Assembly (NCBI GenBank): GCA_002389905.1
Contig: DGRE01000032.1
Span: 41,973-105,972 of the forward strand
Direction of reading: 5' to 3'
Length of the DNA stretch: 64,000 bases
Source: Hungatella sp. UBA4396
GTDB taxonomy: Bacteria > Bacillota > Clostridia > Lachnospirales > Lachnospiraceae
Both the position numbers and the translations under genes were made by a program. Shown one piece after another: positions 16,103 through 24,587 of this stretch. The first letter of the stretch is position 1. Each line of letters begins with the position of its first letter. The notes below the pieces were generated by a model. The model worked only from the letters and a program-made list of their open reading frames with translations, was not told the origin of the DNA and did no database searches.

Positions 16103-18007
16103 ATGATTCGCCTTTTATTTATTGTTCCCTATCCTGAACTAAAAGAAAAAGTTGAGCACGTTCTTTCCAATCATACGGAAAGAAAGCGTCTCAATGCCCA
16201 TATTCAGGTGATGACGGTGGAGGAAACACCGGATGTTCCGGCGGATGAGTACGATGCCATCATTGCCAGAGGCTATACTGCCCGGAAGACCTTATCTAAA
16301 TATACACAGATTCCTACCATAAGGCTGTCCATCTCAGGATATGATATGGTACGGGCGATTTCTGAATGCTGCGAGATTTACCAGCCGAAAAAAATTGCGG
16401 TCTTTGGATTCAGCGGACAGATGTATGAAGTGAAAAGTATCTGCCGCCTTTTTCATATCAGTGCGGAGGTTTATGCCCCTGTCCACCACGAGAGTCTGCC
16501 AAAAACCTTAAAAAGAGCCATGGATGCAGGCTGTGATGCTCTGATCGGCGGGTATTCTGCCAATATTCTTGCCCGCCGGAGCGGCCTGCCTTCGGTCATC
16601 ATCAGAACCGGAGAGGATACCATTCTACGGGCTATTGATGAAGCCATTAATACGGTGGACCGGATTCGCCATGAGCGGATTAACTCCCAGATGTATAAGA
16701 CTATTATTTATTCCTCCAGGGATGGTTTGCTGTATGTGGATGCCGGAGGCATCATTCAGGTCCGTAACCGGGTCATCCGCCAGATGAACGGAGATGCCAG
16801 CCTGATGAACCAGCCCTTAAAGCAGGCTCTTCCTTATCTTTATAAAATTTTCTGCTCTGTGATTGCCAGCGGGCAGCAGGAGACAGGAAAAATCCTCACC
16901 GTTCCGGGAACCAAAACTACGGTGTCCGTAAGCTGCACTCCGGTCATTGCCAATAAGGAGATTTCCGGAGTTGTAATCAATCTTTCCGATATCACCATGA
17001 TTCAGGATCTGGAAAGCCGGATACGGCGGAAGCTGAGTGAAGGGGGGCATCAGGCCAAATATACGTTTCAGGACATTATACACGAAAGTGCCATCATAGA
17101 CCAGACCATTGAGACAGCCAGGCGTTATGCTGAGTCTGATTCCAATGTGATTATTGTAGGCGAAACCGGTACAGGCAAGGAGCTGTTTGCCCAGAGCATC
17201 CACAACGGCAGCAGCCGGAAAAACGGCCCGTTTGTGGCAATTAACTGTGCGGCGCTTCCGGAAAATCTTCTGGAAAGCGAACTGTTCGGCTATGTGGAAG
17301 GTGCTTTTACCGGAACCAGCAAGGGCGGGAAAATGGGGCTTTTTGAGCAGGCTCACGGAGGCACCTTATTTCTGGATGAAATCGGTGAAATTTCCTTGTC
17401 CACCCAGAGCAAGCTTCTGAGGGTTTTACAGGAGAGACAGGTCCGGCGGCTGGGAGATAATAAGGTGATTGATATCAATGTGCGCATTATTTCCGCAACC
17501 AATAAGAGCATCCTGAAGCTTTCTGAGCAGGGGAAGTTCCGCAGGGATTTGATGTACCGCCTGGATGTGCTCCGCCTGTTCCTACCTCCCCTTCGCAGCC
17601 GTGAAAATGATGTGGAGGTTCTCTTTCTTCATCTTTTAAAAGTACAGAGCCAGGAAACCGGAACCAAAGTCCCAAAGCTGGACCCCAATGCCATTCCCCT
17701 TCTTCGCCAGTATCCCTTTACCGGAAATATCCGGGAGCTGAAAAATATAGCGGAACGGGCCAGTGTCTTAAAAAATGGGGACTTTATCACCAAAAAAAAT
17801 TTGCAGGAGGCTCTCTATCCCCAGGATCTTGGAATTTCCTCTTTTTCGGAAACCAGTGCCTCCCATCAGGAGGAAGACATGCTTGACGAACCTGAAAAGC
17901 TGCGCTTTGCCCTGGAGCAATGCAAAGGGAACAAGACCCGTGCCGCCCGGCTTCTTGGCATGGACCGCACCACCTTGTGGCGCAAGATGCAAAAATATCA
18001 AATCTAA
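16103..18007 (+). CDS. PrpR-like sigma-54-dependent enhancer-binding regulator
   Basis: A 634-residue activator. Residues ~1-190 form a PrpR N-terminal sensor (IRLLFIVPYPELKEKVEHVL; ISGYDMVRAISECCEIYQPK), related to the domain that senses 2-methylcitrate in PrpR. Residues ~205-310 look like a PAS domain. The AAA+ domain has Walker A GETGTGKELF, the GAFTG loop that contacts RpoN (YVEGAFTGTSKGGK), Walker B GGTLFLDEIGE, and arginine-rich IRELKN. A Fis-type helix-turn-helix ends the protein (GNKTRAARLLGMDRTTLWRK). It lies between two operons with readable -24/-12 promoters and next to rpoN three genes on. Its ligand is probably a metabolite of the acid-sugar pathway (inference). Confidence 0.93.
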   Translation: MIRLLFIVPYPELKEKVEHVLSNHTERKRLNAHIQVMTVEETPDVPADEYDAIIARGYTARKTLSKYTQIPTIRLSISGYDMVRAISECCEIYQPKKIAVFGFSGQMYEVKSICRLFHISAEVYAPVHHESLPKTLKRAMDAGCDALIGGYSANILARRSGLPSVIIRTGEDTILRAIDEAINTVDRIRHERINSQMYKTIIYSSRDGLLYVDAGGIIQVRNRVIRQMNGDASLMNQPLKQALPYLYKIFCSVIASGQQETGKILTVPGTKTTVSVSCTPVIANKEISGVVINLSDITMIQDLESRIRRKLSEGGHQAKYTFQDIIHESAIIDQTIETARRYAESDSNVIIVGETGTGKELFAQSIHNGSSRKNGPFVAINCAALPENLLESELFGYVEGAFTGTSKGGKMGLFEQAHGGTLFLDEIGEISLSTQSKLLRVLQERQVRRLGDNKVIDINVRIISATNKSILKLSEQGKFRRDLMYRLDVLRLFLPPLRSRENDVEVLFLHLLKVQSQETGTKVPKLDPNAIPLLRQYPFTGNIRELKNIAERASVLKNGDFITKKNLQEALYPQDLGISSFSETSASHQEEDMLDEPEKLRFALEQCKGNKTRAARLLGMDRTTLWRKMQKYQI

Positions 18008-18022
18008 CCATATCCTAAAGCA

Positions 18023-18062
18023 AAAGTGATGCAATGTGTTGCGTGTGTTGCATCACTTTTTT
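18023..18062 (+). terminator. Hairpin after the regulator gene, also carrying activator half-sites
   Basis: AAAGTGATGCAA (18023-18034) and TTGCATCACTTT (18048-18059) form a 12-bp stem followed by T's, so it can end the regulator transcript. The same stretch holds TGCAA and TGTTGCA half-sites like those at 16050-16065, about 115-150 bases upstream of the next -24/-12 promoter. Confidence 0.7.
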
Positions 18063-18171
18063 GATTTGCAACCATATTCTTCCTTTCATACAAATTTTAA
18101 ATTCTCCAATATACCACACTTTATATAATGTTTATAAATATTTTGTTTTGTTTCAAGAAATAGTTATCAGG

Positions 18172-18188
18172 TTGGCATGAACATTGCT
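18172..18188 (+). promoter_or_regulatory. Sigma-54 (-24/-12) promoter for the gntP operon
   Basis: TTGGCATGAACATTGCT fits TTGGCACG-N4-TTGCW with one change (CG to TG). The GG (18174-18175) and GC (18186-18187) are 12 bases apart. Predicted transcription start is near 18199, about 60 bases before the permease start. Confidence 0.9.
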
Positions 18189-18257
18189 TTTTAATACAGT
18201 ATCAAAAATTGGCAGAAGAAAATGTCTGTCAGAAAAATATGAATGGAGGGTTCATCT

Positions 18258-19583
18258 ATGTCAACAACCTATGTACTTACTGTTTTTGCCGTTGTGATTG
18301 TGCTGATGATTGTGCTGATTTCCAAATGCAAGGTCAACGCAGCATTCGGTATCCTGATCTCTGCCTTAATCCTGGCAGTAGCTTTGGGAACTCCGTGGGC
18401 GGAGATTGAAAGCACCATAAACGGGGGATTTTCCGGAACCATTAAAAGTGTGGCTATCGTCATTTTCTTAGGCTGCACCATGGGGACGGTACTGGAAAAG
18501 ACCGGTGCGGCAATCCGCATTACCAAGTGGGCCATCGGCCTGGTGGGTGAAAAAAACATAATCTGGGCCATTGCCCTCAGCTCCGCCATTTTAGGTATTC
18601 CAATCTGGGCTGATACGGTAGTAATTTTGTTAATTCCCATTGTATCCCTTCTGGCAGTCCAGACTAAGAAATCCATGATGAGCTATGGCACCGCTCTTTA
18701 TTTGGGCGCTTTGGTAACTGCTTCTTTAGTTCCTCCCACTCCCGGCCCGGTGTCCGCAGCGGCTTTGCTGAACGTACCCTTAGGTCAGGCGATTTTGTGG
18801 GGAGCCATTGTTGCCGTTCCAAGCGTAATTGGTGCGACTTTTTATTGCATCACCTTAAAGACTCCTGTTGCCCCTAAGGAAGAGTTTTTGGTATCGGCCA
18901 GAGAAACTGACCATATGGAACTTCCCTCCCTTTCCAAATCCCTGCTTCCCATCATGTTTCCTCTGTTTTTAATCCTGGCCAACACCGTTGCGTCGGTAGC
19001 TGTTCCGGAGACACCGGTTGCAAATGTCTTTGCATTTATCGGAAGCCCCCTGGCCGCATTATTTACCGGCTGCCTCCTTTCCCTGCTTTTAGCCGGTAAG
19101 GAATGGAAGAGTAAAAAGGTGTTAAATGACTGGGTCAACGAAGGAATTACGGCAGCAGCCATGCCCATTATTGTAACCGGTATGGGCGGCGCTTTGGCGG
19201 TTTTCGTAAAAAACGCAGGCGTTGCTGAGAAAATTGCAGAAGCCGTGGTACAGTCTTCCTTCCCGGCCATTCTGATTCCGATTATGATTGCAGCCATTAT
19301 TCATATGGTTACCGGCTCCAATGCCCTGGGGGTTATGACGGCAGCTGCCCTGGTAGAGCCTATGCTGGCAACCCTGGGAATTTCTCCAGTGGCAGCCTTT
19401 CTGGCCTGCGGTACGGGAGCCCTGATGTTTAAGCATGCCAATTCTTCCGGTTTCTGGGTAACGGTTTCCATGTCCAATATGGATGTAAACCAGGGTATCC
19501 GCGCCGTAGGAGGAGCTTCGACAGTAGCCGGATTTATCGGTGCAGTGTGTACCTGTATTCTGGTGGCTCTGAATGTAATCTGA
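18258..19583 (+). CDS. GntP-family gluconate/acid-sugar:H+ symporter
   Basis: A 441-residue membrane protein with about 12-14 hydrophobic segments. It matches the GntP family in length and in motifs such as GTVLEKTGAAIRITKW, PTPGPVSAAALLNVPLGQ and MTAAALVEPMLATLG. GntP proteins import gluconate and other sugar acids. Here the substrate is probably the acid sugar, or a tetronate, used by the kinase and decarboxylase encoded across the regulator gene. The ATG at 18258 has GGAGGG at the correct distance; an in-frame ATG at 18243 overlaps the ribosome binding site. First gene of a sigma-54 operon with a clear -24/-12 promoter. Confidence 0.9.
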   Translation: MSTTYVLTVFAVVIVLMIVLISKCKVNAAFGILISALILAVALGTPWAEIESTINGGFSGTIKSVAIVIFLGCTMGTVLEKTGAAIRITKWAIGLVGEKNIIWAIALSSAILGIPIWADTVVILLIPIVSLLAVQTKKSMMSYGTALYLGALVTASLVPPTPGPVSAAALLNVPLGQAILWGAIVAVPSVIGATFYCITLKTPVAPKEEFLVSARETDHMELPSLSKSLLPIMFPLFLILANTVASVAVPETPVANVFAFIGSPLAALFTGCLLSLLLAGKEWKSKKVLNDWVNEGITAAAMPIIVTGMGGALAVFVKNAGVAEKIAEAVVQSSFPAILIPIMIAAIIHMVTGSNALGVMTAAALVEPMLATLGISPVAAFLACGTGALMFKHANSSGFWVTVSMSNMDVNQGIRAVGGASTVAGFIGAVCTCILVALNVI

Positions 19584-19630
19584 TATAGGTAAATAAAAAC
19601 AAAATGGAATTACAGAAAGGAAAGAAACAA

Positions 19631-20620
19631 ATGGAGAAGTTTGTTACAAGAGCAGCACGCTTAAATAAAGCTTATGATATTGAATTAATTGAACGTGAAT
19701 TGGAATGCGGAGAAGATGACATTATTGTCAAGAACCATATGATGGGCATTTGCGGGTCTGATAAAAGCTTTTACAGGGGATTTATGCCGCCTCAGACTGC
19801 GGAATTCCGTCAAAAACCGGAATTTCCATTTCTGCTGGGACATGAAAGCGGGGGCACTGTGGTTGCAGTAGGAAGCCGTGTCAGCGATTACCGGCCCGGT
19901 GATAAGGTGATCGCATTTGGCTGGAATAATAACTTTGCCGATTATTTTAAGTCAAAGGCATTTCAGCTTCAGCCTGTTCCTGAAGGTCTGGATATGGATA
20001 TTGCTGCCCTTGGAGAACCGACTGCATGCGCCATGTACTCAGGCATGAATACGGGAGTACAGCTTGGTGATGTGGTGGTGGTTATGGGCGGAGGCTATGC
20101 GGGACAGATCATAGCCCAATGCTCCAAGCTGAAAGGGGCTTACCAGGTGATTGTGGTAGATGTTTTAGAGGGAAAGCTGAACCTGGCAAAAGCTCTGGGG
20201 GCAGATGTTGTGATCAATTCCAAAGAGGAGGACCCGGTCGCCAAGGTAATGGCTATGACAGGAGGACGGGGAGCTGATGTGGTGGTAGAGGCAGCCGGTA
20301 CGGCAGAATCCTTTAACACGGCCAGCGCATTGATCCGCCACAACGGAAAGTTCGTATTCTATAGCTGGGTAACCACTCCTGTAACCTTAAATATCAGCCG
20401 GTGGCATGATGACGGCCTGGAGTTTGTAAATACCTGTCTGGTTCACCACACATGGCAGCAGCGTTATGTATGGGTTCCTGACACACTCCGGCCCATTATT
20501 CAGGGATCTGTAAAGATCAGGCCATTGATTACCAACGAATTTAAGCTGGGAGACATTAAGGAAGGCTTTGATCTGGCTGATCAGGATGACGCTGCAATCA
20601 AGATCGTATTCCGTCCTTAA
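19631..20620 (+). CDS. Medium-chain (MDR) alcohol/polyol dehydrogenase-like protein
   Basis: A 329-residue zinc-type MDR oxidoreductase. The catalytic-zinc motifs are GICGSDKSFYRGF (Cys) and LGHESGGTVVAVG (His-Glu), with EPTACAMYSG for the third ligand. The four-cysteine structural-zinc loop of classical ADHs is absent, and the predicted catalytic domain is short. The NAD(P)-binding motif is VVVMGGGYAGQIIAQ followed by VIVVDVLEGKLN, with an acidic D at the end of the strand that favours NAD+. It probably oxidises a hydroxyl of an acid sugar before the kinase step. The ATG at 19631 follows AAAGGAAAGAAACA; the longer start at 19604 is rejected. The specific substrate is unknown. Confidence 0.8.
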   Translation: MEKFVTRAARLNKAYDIELIERELECGEDDIIVKNHMMGICGSDKSFYRGFMPPQTAEFRQKPEFPFLLGHESGGTVVAVGSRVSDYRPGDKVIAFGWNNNFADYFKSKAFQLQPVPEGLDMDIAALGEPTACAMYSGMNTGVQLGDVVVVMGGGYAGQIIAQCSKLKGAYQVIVVDVLEGKLNLAKALGADVVINSKEEDPVAKVMAMTGGRGADVVVEAAGTAESFNTASALIRHNGKFVFYSWVTTPVTLNISRWHDDGLEFVNTCLVHHTWQQRYVWVPDTLRPIIQGSVKIRPLITNEFKLGDIKEGFDLADQDDAAIKIVFRP

Positions 20621-20679
20621 TTTCCATTTTTTATTATTTTTAAAAACTGAGGTACATAACGAATACCGGTAAAGGAGAA

Positions 20680-22056
20680 ATGCATAGCATGGATTATACA
20701 AATTTATTAAATGACAATACAGGTAAAAAATCAAAGGTGGGAATCATCGGGGCCACCAGAGGATACGGCTACACACTTCTGGCCCAGATTCCCAAAGTCA
20801 GGCTGATGGAGCTGCGGGTCATCTGCTCCAGACATCCGGAAGAATGTCTGGAAGTATTAAAGGAAATAGGGTATGATGAAGGCAGAATTGTTTTCTGTGA
20901 AAATAAGGAACAGATTGAAGGTGCAGGGGAAGATGACATTCTTATTGTCAGCGATTACCGCCTTGTTATGGAATGCGGAATTACAGCTCTTGTGGAATGC
21001 ACCGGAAATACTGCGGTAAGCTCTGATGCAGCCCTTTTAGCTCTTGGAAAAGGCATTAATGTTTACATGGTTTCCAAAGAGACTGACAGCGTGTGCGGCC
21101 CGGTGTTCAACCAGGCGGCTGCCGAAAACGGTGCGGTCTATGCCCTGGTAAACGGCGACCAGCCCCGCAACTTATTAGACCTTTACTCCTGGGCAATGCT
21201 TTTGGGCCTGGAGGTAGTGGCTGCGGGAAAATCCAGTGAATACGATTTTGTATGGGACAGGGAAACAGGAGAGTTCACTTATACAGATGGAAGCGGGGCA
21301 AGTGAAAGCCTGCCGGAGCTTTTAAAGCACTGGAGGTATGAGGGAAGGGAAACCTTGGAGGAGCGGAGTAAGATGCTGGAAAAGTATACGGGAGTCATTT
21401 CCGCAGACCTTTGCGAGATGAATCTGGTATCCAACATCACCGGACTGGTGCCGGCAGCCCCGTTTTTAAACTATCCAATTGCTAAGATCAGCGAGCTTGC
21501 AGATATTTTTATTCCGGAGGAAGAGGGAGGCATCCTGAAAAAGACGGGAGTCGTGGATGTGTTCTACAACTTAAGAGGTACGGACGAGGCCAGCTTCTGC
21601 GGAGGCGAGTTTATTGTGGTCAGATGTGAAAATGAGAAAATGTGGGATATTTTAAGGGGTAAGGGCCATGTGATGAGTAAAAATGGCAAATATGCTTGTA
21701 TTTATTATCCTTACCACTACATGGGCCTTGAAACCCCGGTATCAATTCTGCTGGGAGATTTTATGGGGATCGGCACTCATACGGAATGCCGCCAGGTAAC
21801 GGTTATGGCTGGTGTGGCGGAGAAGGATCTGCCGAAAGGAACAATTCTTTCTGTTCACGGACACCACCATGCCATCGAGGGTCTGGTTCCTCAATTGATT
21901 GAAAGAGGAACAGTTGAAAATCTGGCGCCGTTTTATCTGCTCAATGGCATGGTTTTACTCCGGGATGTGAAGCAAGGTGAGCCGGTTACTCTTGCTGATG
22001 TGGATTTGTCGCAGGGGGAAGCATATAAATTGTATACAAAGGGTCTGGAAATTTAG
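20680..22056 (+). CDS. NAD(P)-binding oxidoreductase with C-terminal SAF domain
   Basis: A ~458-residue protein. The N-terminal Rossmann segment is SKVGIIGATRGYGYTLLAQI with CTGNTAVSS and VSKETDSVCGPVFN, similar to homoserine-dehydrogenase-like NAD-binding folds. The C-terminal ~70 residues (KGTILSVHGHHHAIEGLVPQ ... VKQGEPVTLADVDLS) form a SAF domain, seen in sugar-acid dehydratases (UxaA/GarD) and sialate synthases. Similar two-part proteins occur next to acid-sugar genes in other bacteria, but no reaction can be assigned here. AAAGGAG lies 2 bases before the ATG at 20680, or 11 before the ATG at 20689, so the start may be either. It is the fourth step-like gene of the sigma-54 operon. Confidence 0.75.
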   Translation: MHSMDYTNLLNDNTGKKSKVGIIGATRGYGYTLLAQIPKVRLMELRVICSRHPEECLEVLKEIGYDEGRIVFCENKEQIEGAGEDDILIVSDYRLVMECGITALVECTGNTAVSSDAALLALGKGINVYMVSKETDSVCGPVFNQAAAENGAVYALVNGDQPRNLLDLYSWAMLLGLEVVAAGKSSEYDFVWDRETGEFTYTDGSGASESLPELLKHWRYEGRETLEERSKMLEKYTGVISADLCEMNLVSNITGLVPAAPFLNYPIAKISELADIFIPEEEGGILKKTGVVDVFYNLRGTDEASFCGGEFIVVRCENEKMWDILRGKGHVMSKNGKYACIYYPYHYMGLETPVSILLGDFMGIGTHTECRQVTVMAGVAEKDLPKGTILSVHGHHHAIEGLVPQLIERGTVENLAPFYLLNGMVLLRDVKQGEPVTLADVDLSQGEAYKLYTKGLEI

Positions 22057-22103
22057 ACAGGGACAAAAAAGGAATGATATTTTGAAAAGGAGGAATGGAA
22101 CCG

Positions 22104-23411
22104 ATGGAGTTGGATTTGCAGACAAAACAAGCGCAAACCTTATCACCCCAGATGATACAGTCTGCAAAGATCCTTCAGATGACGGCTCAGGAGCTTGACC
22201 GGTATATCAATGAACTGGCCATGGAAAATCCGGTCATTGATGTGGCGGAGCCGGAATCCGGGGAAGAAAACCATTACCTCTATCACAGGCGGAGCGGAGA
22301 TGAGGATTCTTTTAAAGACAAATGGAATTATACGGCTGATGAAGGAGAAACCCTTCAGAATTATTTGTGGTCCCAGCTGGTTCTGGAGGATTTCTCTTCT
22401 TTTGAAAGGAAAGTCATTACATTCATGCTGGAGAGCCTGGATGAGAGAGGGTATTTAAGGGAGTCGGTTTACGATATTTCCGTTTATTTCAGGACGGAAG
22501 AATCTTTGGTGGAAAAGCTGCTGGAAAAGCTGCAGACCTTAGAGCCTGCAGGAGTATGTGCCCGCAGTCTGGAGGAATGCCTGAAACTGCAGTTAAAAAG
22601 CCGTCAAATGCTGTCTCCAATCCTTTCCCGTTTCATTGACGAGTGCCTGGAAATGGTGGCGAAAAATAAGATTCCTTCCATAACAAGAAAGCTGAGGCTG
22701 TCTGCTGCGGAGGCGGCAGGATACTGCCAGATTATCAAATCGCTGAATCCCAAGCCAGGCACCTCCTTTGGCAGCCGTCAGCAGATGCGGTATATCATTC
22801 CTGATGTTACCATTGTGAAATTTAAAGACCATTTTGAAATTTTGATGAATGAATCATCATACGGGGGAATTGAGATTAACCAATATTACAGTCAGATGAA
22901 TCACCATGCTGAGTCAGAAGAAGTGAAAGAATATCTGGATGTCAAAATCCGTCAGGCTCAATGGATTAAACAGTGTATTGCCCAGCGGGGTAAAACCATG
23001 ATGCAGGTGTCAAAAAAGATTCTGGAATACCAGGAAGGCTTTTTTTCCAGAGGACCCAATTACTTATCCCCCTTGAAGCTGTCGGAGGTGGCAGAGGCCA
23101 TGGGCGTTCATGAATCAACGGTCAGCCGGGCAGTGAGCAAGAAATACCTTCAGTGTTCCTGGGGAGTTTATCCCATGAGCTTCTTTTTTCCGAGAAATGC
23201 GGTGAAGCAGGAGGAGACCTTGACCAATGCTCATATCAAGCGGATTCTTCAGGGGATCATCAGTCAGGAAGATAAGCAAAAGCCATACAGTGACCGCCTT
23301 CTTAGCGAAAAGCTTTTGGAGCAGGGGATTTCTGTTTCCCGGCGCACGGTTGCCAAATACCGGGAGGAAGAGGGAATCCTTGATGCCGGAGGGCGGAGAG
23401 AGTATTGTTAG
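22104..23411 (+). CDS. rpoN: RNA polymerase sigma-54 factor
   Basis: A 435-residue sigma-54. Region I is present (LSPQMIQSAKILQMTAQELD), followed by an acidic stretch, the core-binding region, a helix-turn-helix (LSEVAEAMGVHESTVSRAVS) and the C-terminal RpoN box as SRRTVAKYREEEGI, which reads the -24 element. Length is slightly short but all parts are visible. The ATG at 22104 has AGGAGG 10 bases upstream; the ATG at 22095 overlaps it. Its position at the end of the acid-sugar operon, 48 bases after the oxidoreductase, puts its own expression partly under that operon's sigma-54 promoter. Confidence 0.95.
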   Translation: MELDLQTKQAQTLSPQMIQSAKILQMTAQELDRYINELAMENPVIDVAEPESGEENHYLYHRRSGDEDSFKDKWNYTADEGETLQNYLWSQLVLEDFSSFERKVITFMLESLDERGYLRESVYDISVYFRTEESLVEKLLEKLQTLEPAGVCARSLEECLKLQLKSRQMLSPILSRFIDECLEMVAKNKIPSITRKLRLSAAEAAGYCQIIKSLNPKPGTSFGSRQQMRYIIPDVTIVKFKDHFEILMNESSYGGIEINQYYSQMNHHAESEEVKEYLDVKIRQAQWIKQCIAQRGKTMMQVSKKILEYQEGFFSRGPNYLSPLKLSEVAEAMGVHESTVSRAVSKKYLQCSWGVYPMSFFFPRNAVKQEETLTNAHIKRILQGIISQEDKQKPYSDRLLSEKLLEQGISVSRRTVAKYREEEGILDAGGRREYC

Positions 23412-23423
23412 AAGAACGTGAAA

Positions 23424-23470
23424 GGGAGGAAATCCAATAAACCGGATTTCCTCCCTGATTTTTATTTTAA
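23424..23470. terminator. Terminator between rpoN and mupG
   Basis: GGGAGGAAATCC and GGATTTCCTCCC form a perfect 12-bp stem followed by TGATTTTTATTTT. It lies between convergent genes and ends the rpoN transcript; it may also serve mupG. Confidence 0.9.
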
Positions 23471-23537
23471 AATATCCGCATACCCTAAGTCTCGATTTTT
23501 TGCGATCATCCTGAAAGTGCTCTGCCGGTGACAAAGA

Positions 23538-24587
23538 TTATGTCAGTTTTACTCCCAGCCCTTTTTGAATATAAGGAAGATATTTTATATGGGTATCATG
23601 AACCTGGCCTATGATGTTGACCCTGGATTCCCCGGGAAGGTCTGTTCTGGAAATTTCAAGCTCTCCCATATACCTTAAATAATTTTCATTGGAAATGCAG
23701 ATGCTTCCCTGTTTTCTGATGGGAGCCTGATTTTCGACCTCCGGCCTGATGTTCTTTTTATACTGCCTTGACTCTTGGGAACGGAAGACATACTGGCTGG
23801 AATCCGGCCTGTCATGATGGATGATGTCTCTCACAAATTCATAGGAGGGGAGGATATCCGACGGAAGCTCTACATAATCATGACTCAGACATTTGATATC
23901 CGCCCAGTCTTTGTCTTTCACATTCACATCGCCGGTTAAGACCACATCACAAAGCCCTTCATAATAGAGTTCCAGCATATTGAAAAGCACATCTTCTTTT
24001 CGGTTTCGGTGTTCTTCCACAGTGGGAAGGCCTTCAAATAAGGGGCCTCTCAGTTCTGAATTTCCCGGAACAAAAGCCATTGTGGTAAAGCCCAGATATT
24101 TCAGCCTTTGATTCACCTCCTTTGTCTGCTTAAGGGAAAGCCCGGTAAACTGTTTTGGATAAAAGTTATGGCATGCGGCAAATCTGGTAAAGTCAGCTCC
24201 ATACCGTTTCCATTCCAAAATCTCTTCTTCCGTAATGGTGGAAGCATTGAACACCACATAAAAGCTTTGGGAAATGGAAACTGTTTCTTTTGCATCAAAG
24301 CCGTAATCAAGGCGGACATGGGTGATTCCAAGCTCTTTTAAGTCTTCCAAATTTTCGATTCCCAGCTTTTTAAAGGTTTCCGGCCCCACATCGACCATCA
24401 GGTTTAATCCGCCTTCTTTACAGGCACCCAGCAGTTTTTGAATATCCAAAGAGTAATCCACACCTGTTTCTTCGGGAATGTGGAGTGAAGTAAACGCATA
24501 CTTCACTCCGCATTCTACTGCTCTTTTAATTAGCTGACGGTTTTTATCCGTTCCACTTGAAAAATATAGTGAGATTCCAGTATTCAT
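23538..24587 (-). CDS. mupG: MupG-like 6-phospho-N-acetylmuramidase (DUF871 family)
   Basis: A 349-residue DUF871-family protein. The N-terminal part is a TIM barrel beginning MNTGISLYFSSGTDKNRQLI, with FTSLHIPEE, MVDVGPETFKKLGI, HVRLDYGFD and an acidic FNASTITEEE. The C-terminal ~115 residues are a smaller cyclophilin-like domain. MupG hydrolyses the disaccharide MurNAc-6P-GlcNAc that results from PTS uptake of a cell-wall fragment, which fits exactly with murP, murQ and murR upstream. The ATG overlaps the stop of murP (AATAAATG), so translation is coupled. It is the last gene of the operon. Older entries call this 'DUF871' or outer-surface protein. Confidence 0.88.
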   Translation of the reverse strand: MNTGISLYFSSGTDKNRQLIKRAVECGVKYAFTSLHIPEETGVDYSLDIQKLLGACKEGGLNLMVDVGPETFKKLGIENLEDLKELGITHVRLDYGFDAKETVSISQSFYVVFNASTITEEEILEWKRYGADFTRFAACHNFYPKQFTGLSLKQTKEVNQRLKYLGFTTMAFVPGNSELRGPLFEGLPTVEEHRNRKEDVLFNMLELYYEGLCDVVLTGDVNVKDKDWADIKCLSHDYVELPSDILPSYEFVRDIIHHDRPDSSQYVFRSQESRQYKKNIRPEVENQAPIRKQGSICISNENYLRYMGELEISRTDLPGESRVNIIGQVHDTHIKYLPYIQKGLGVKLT

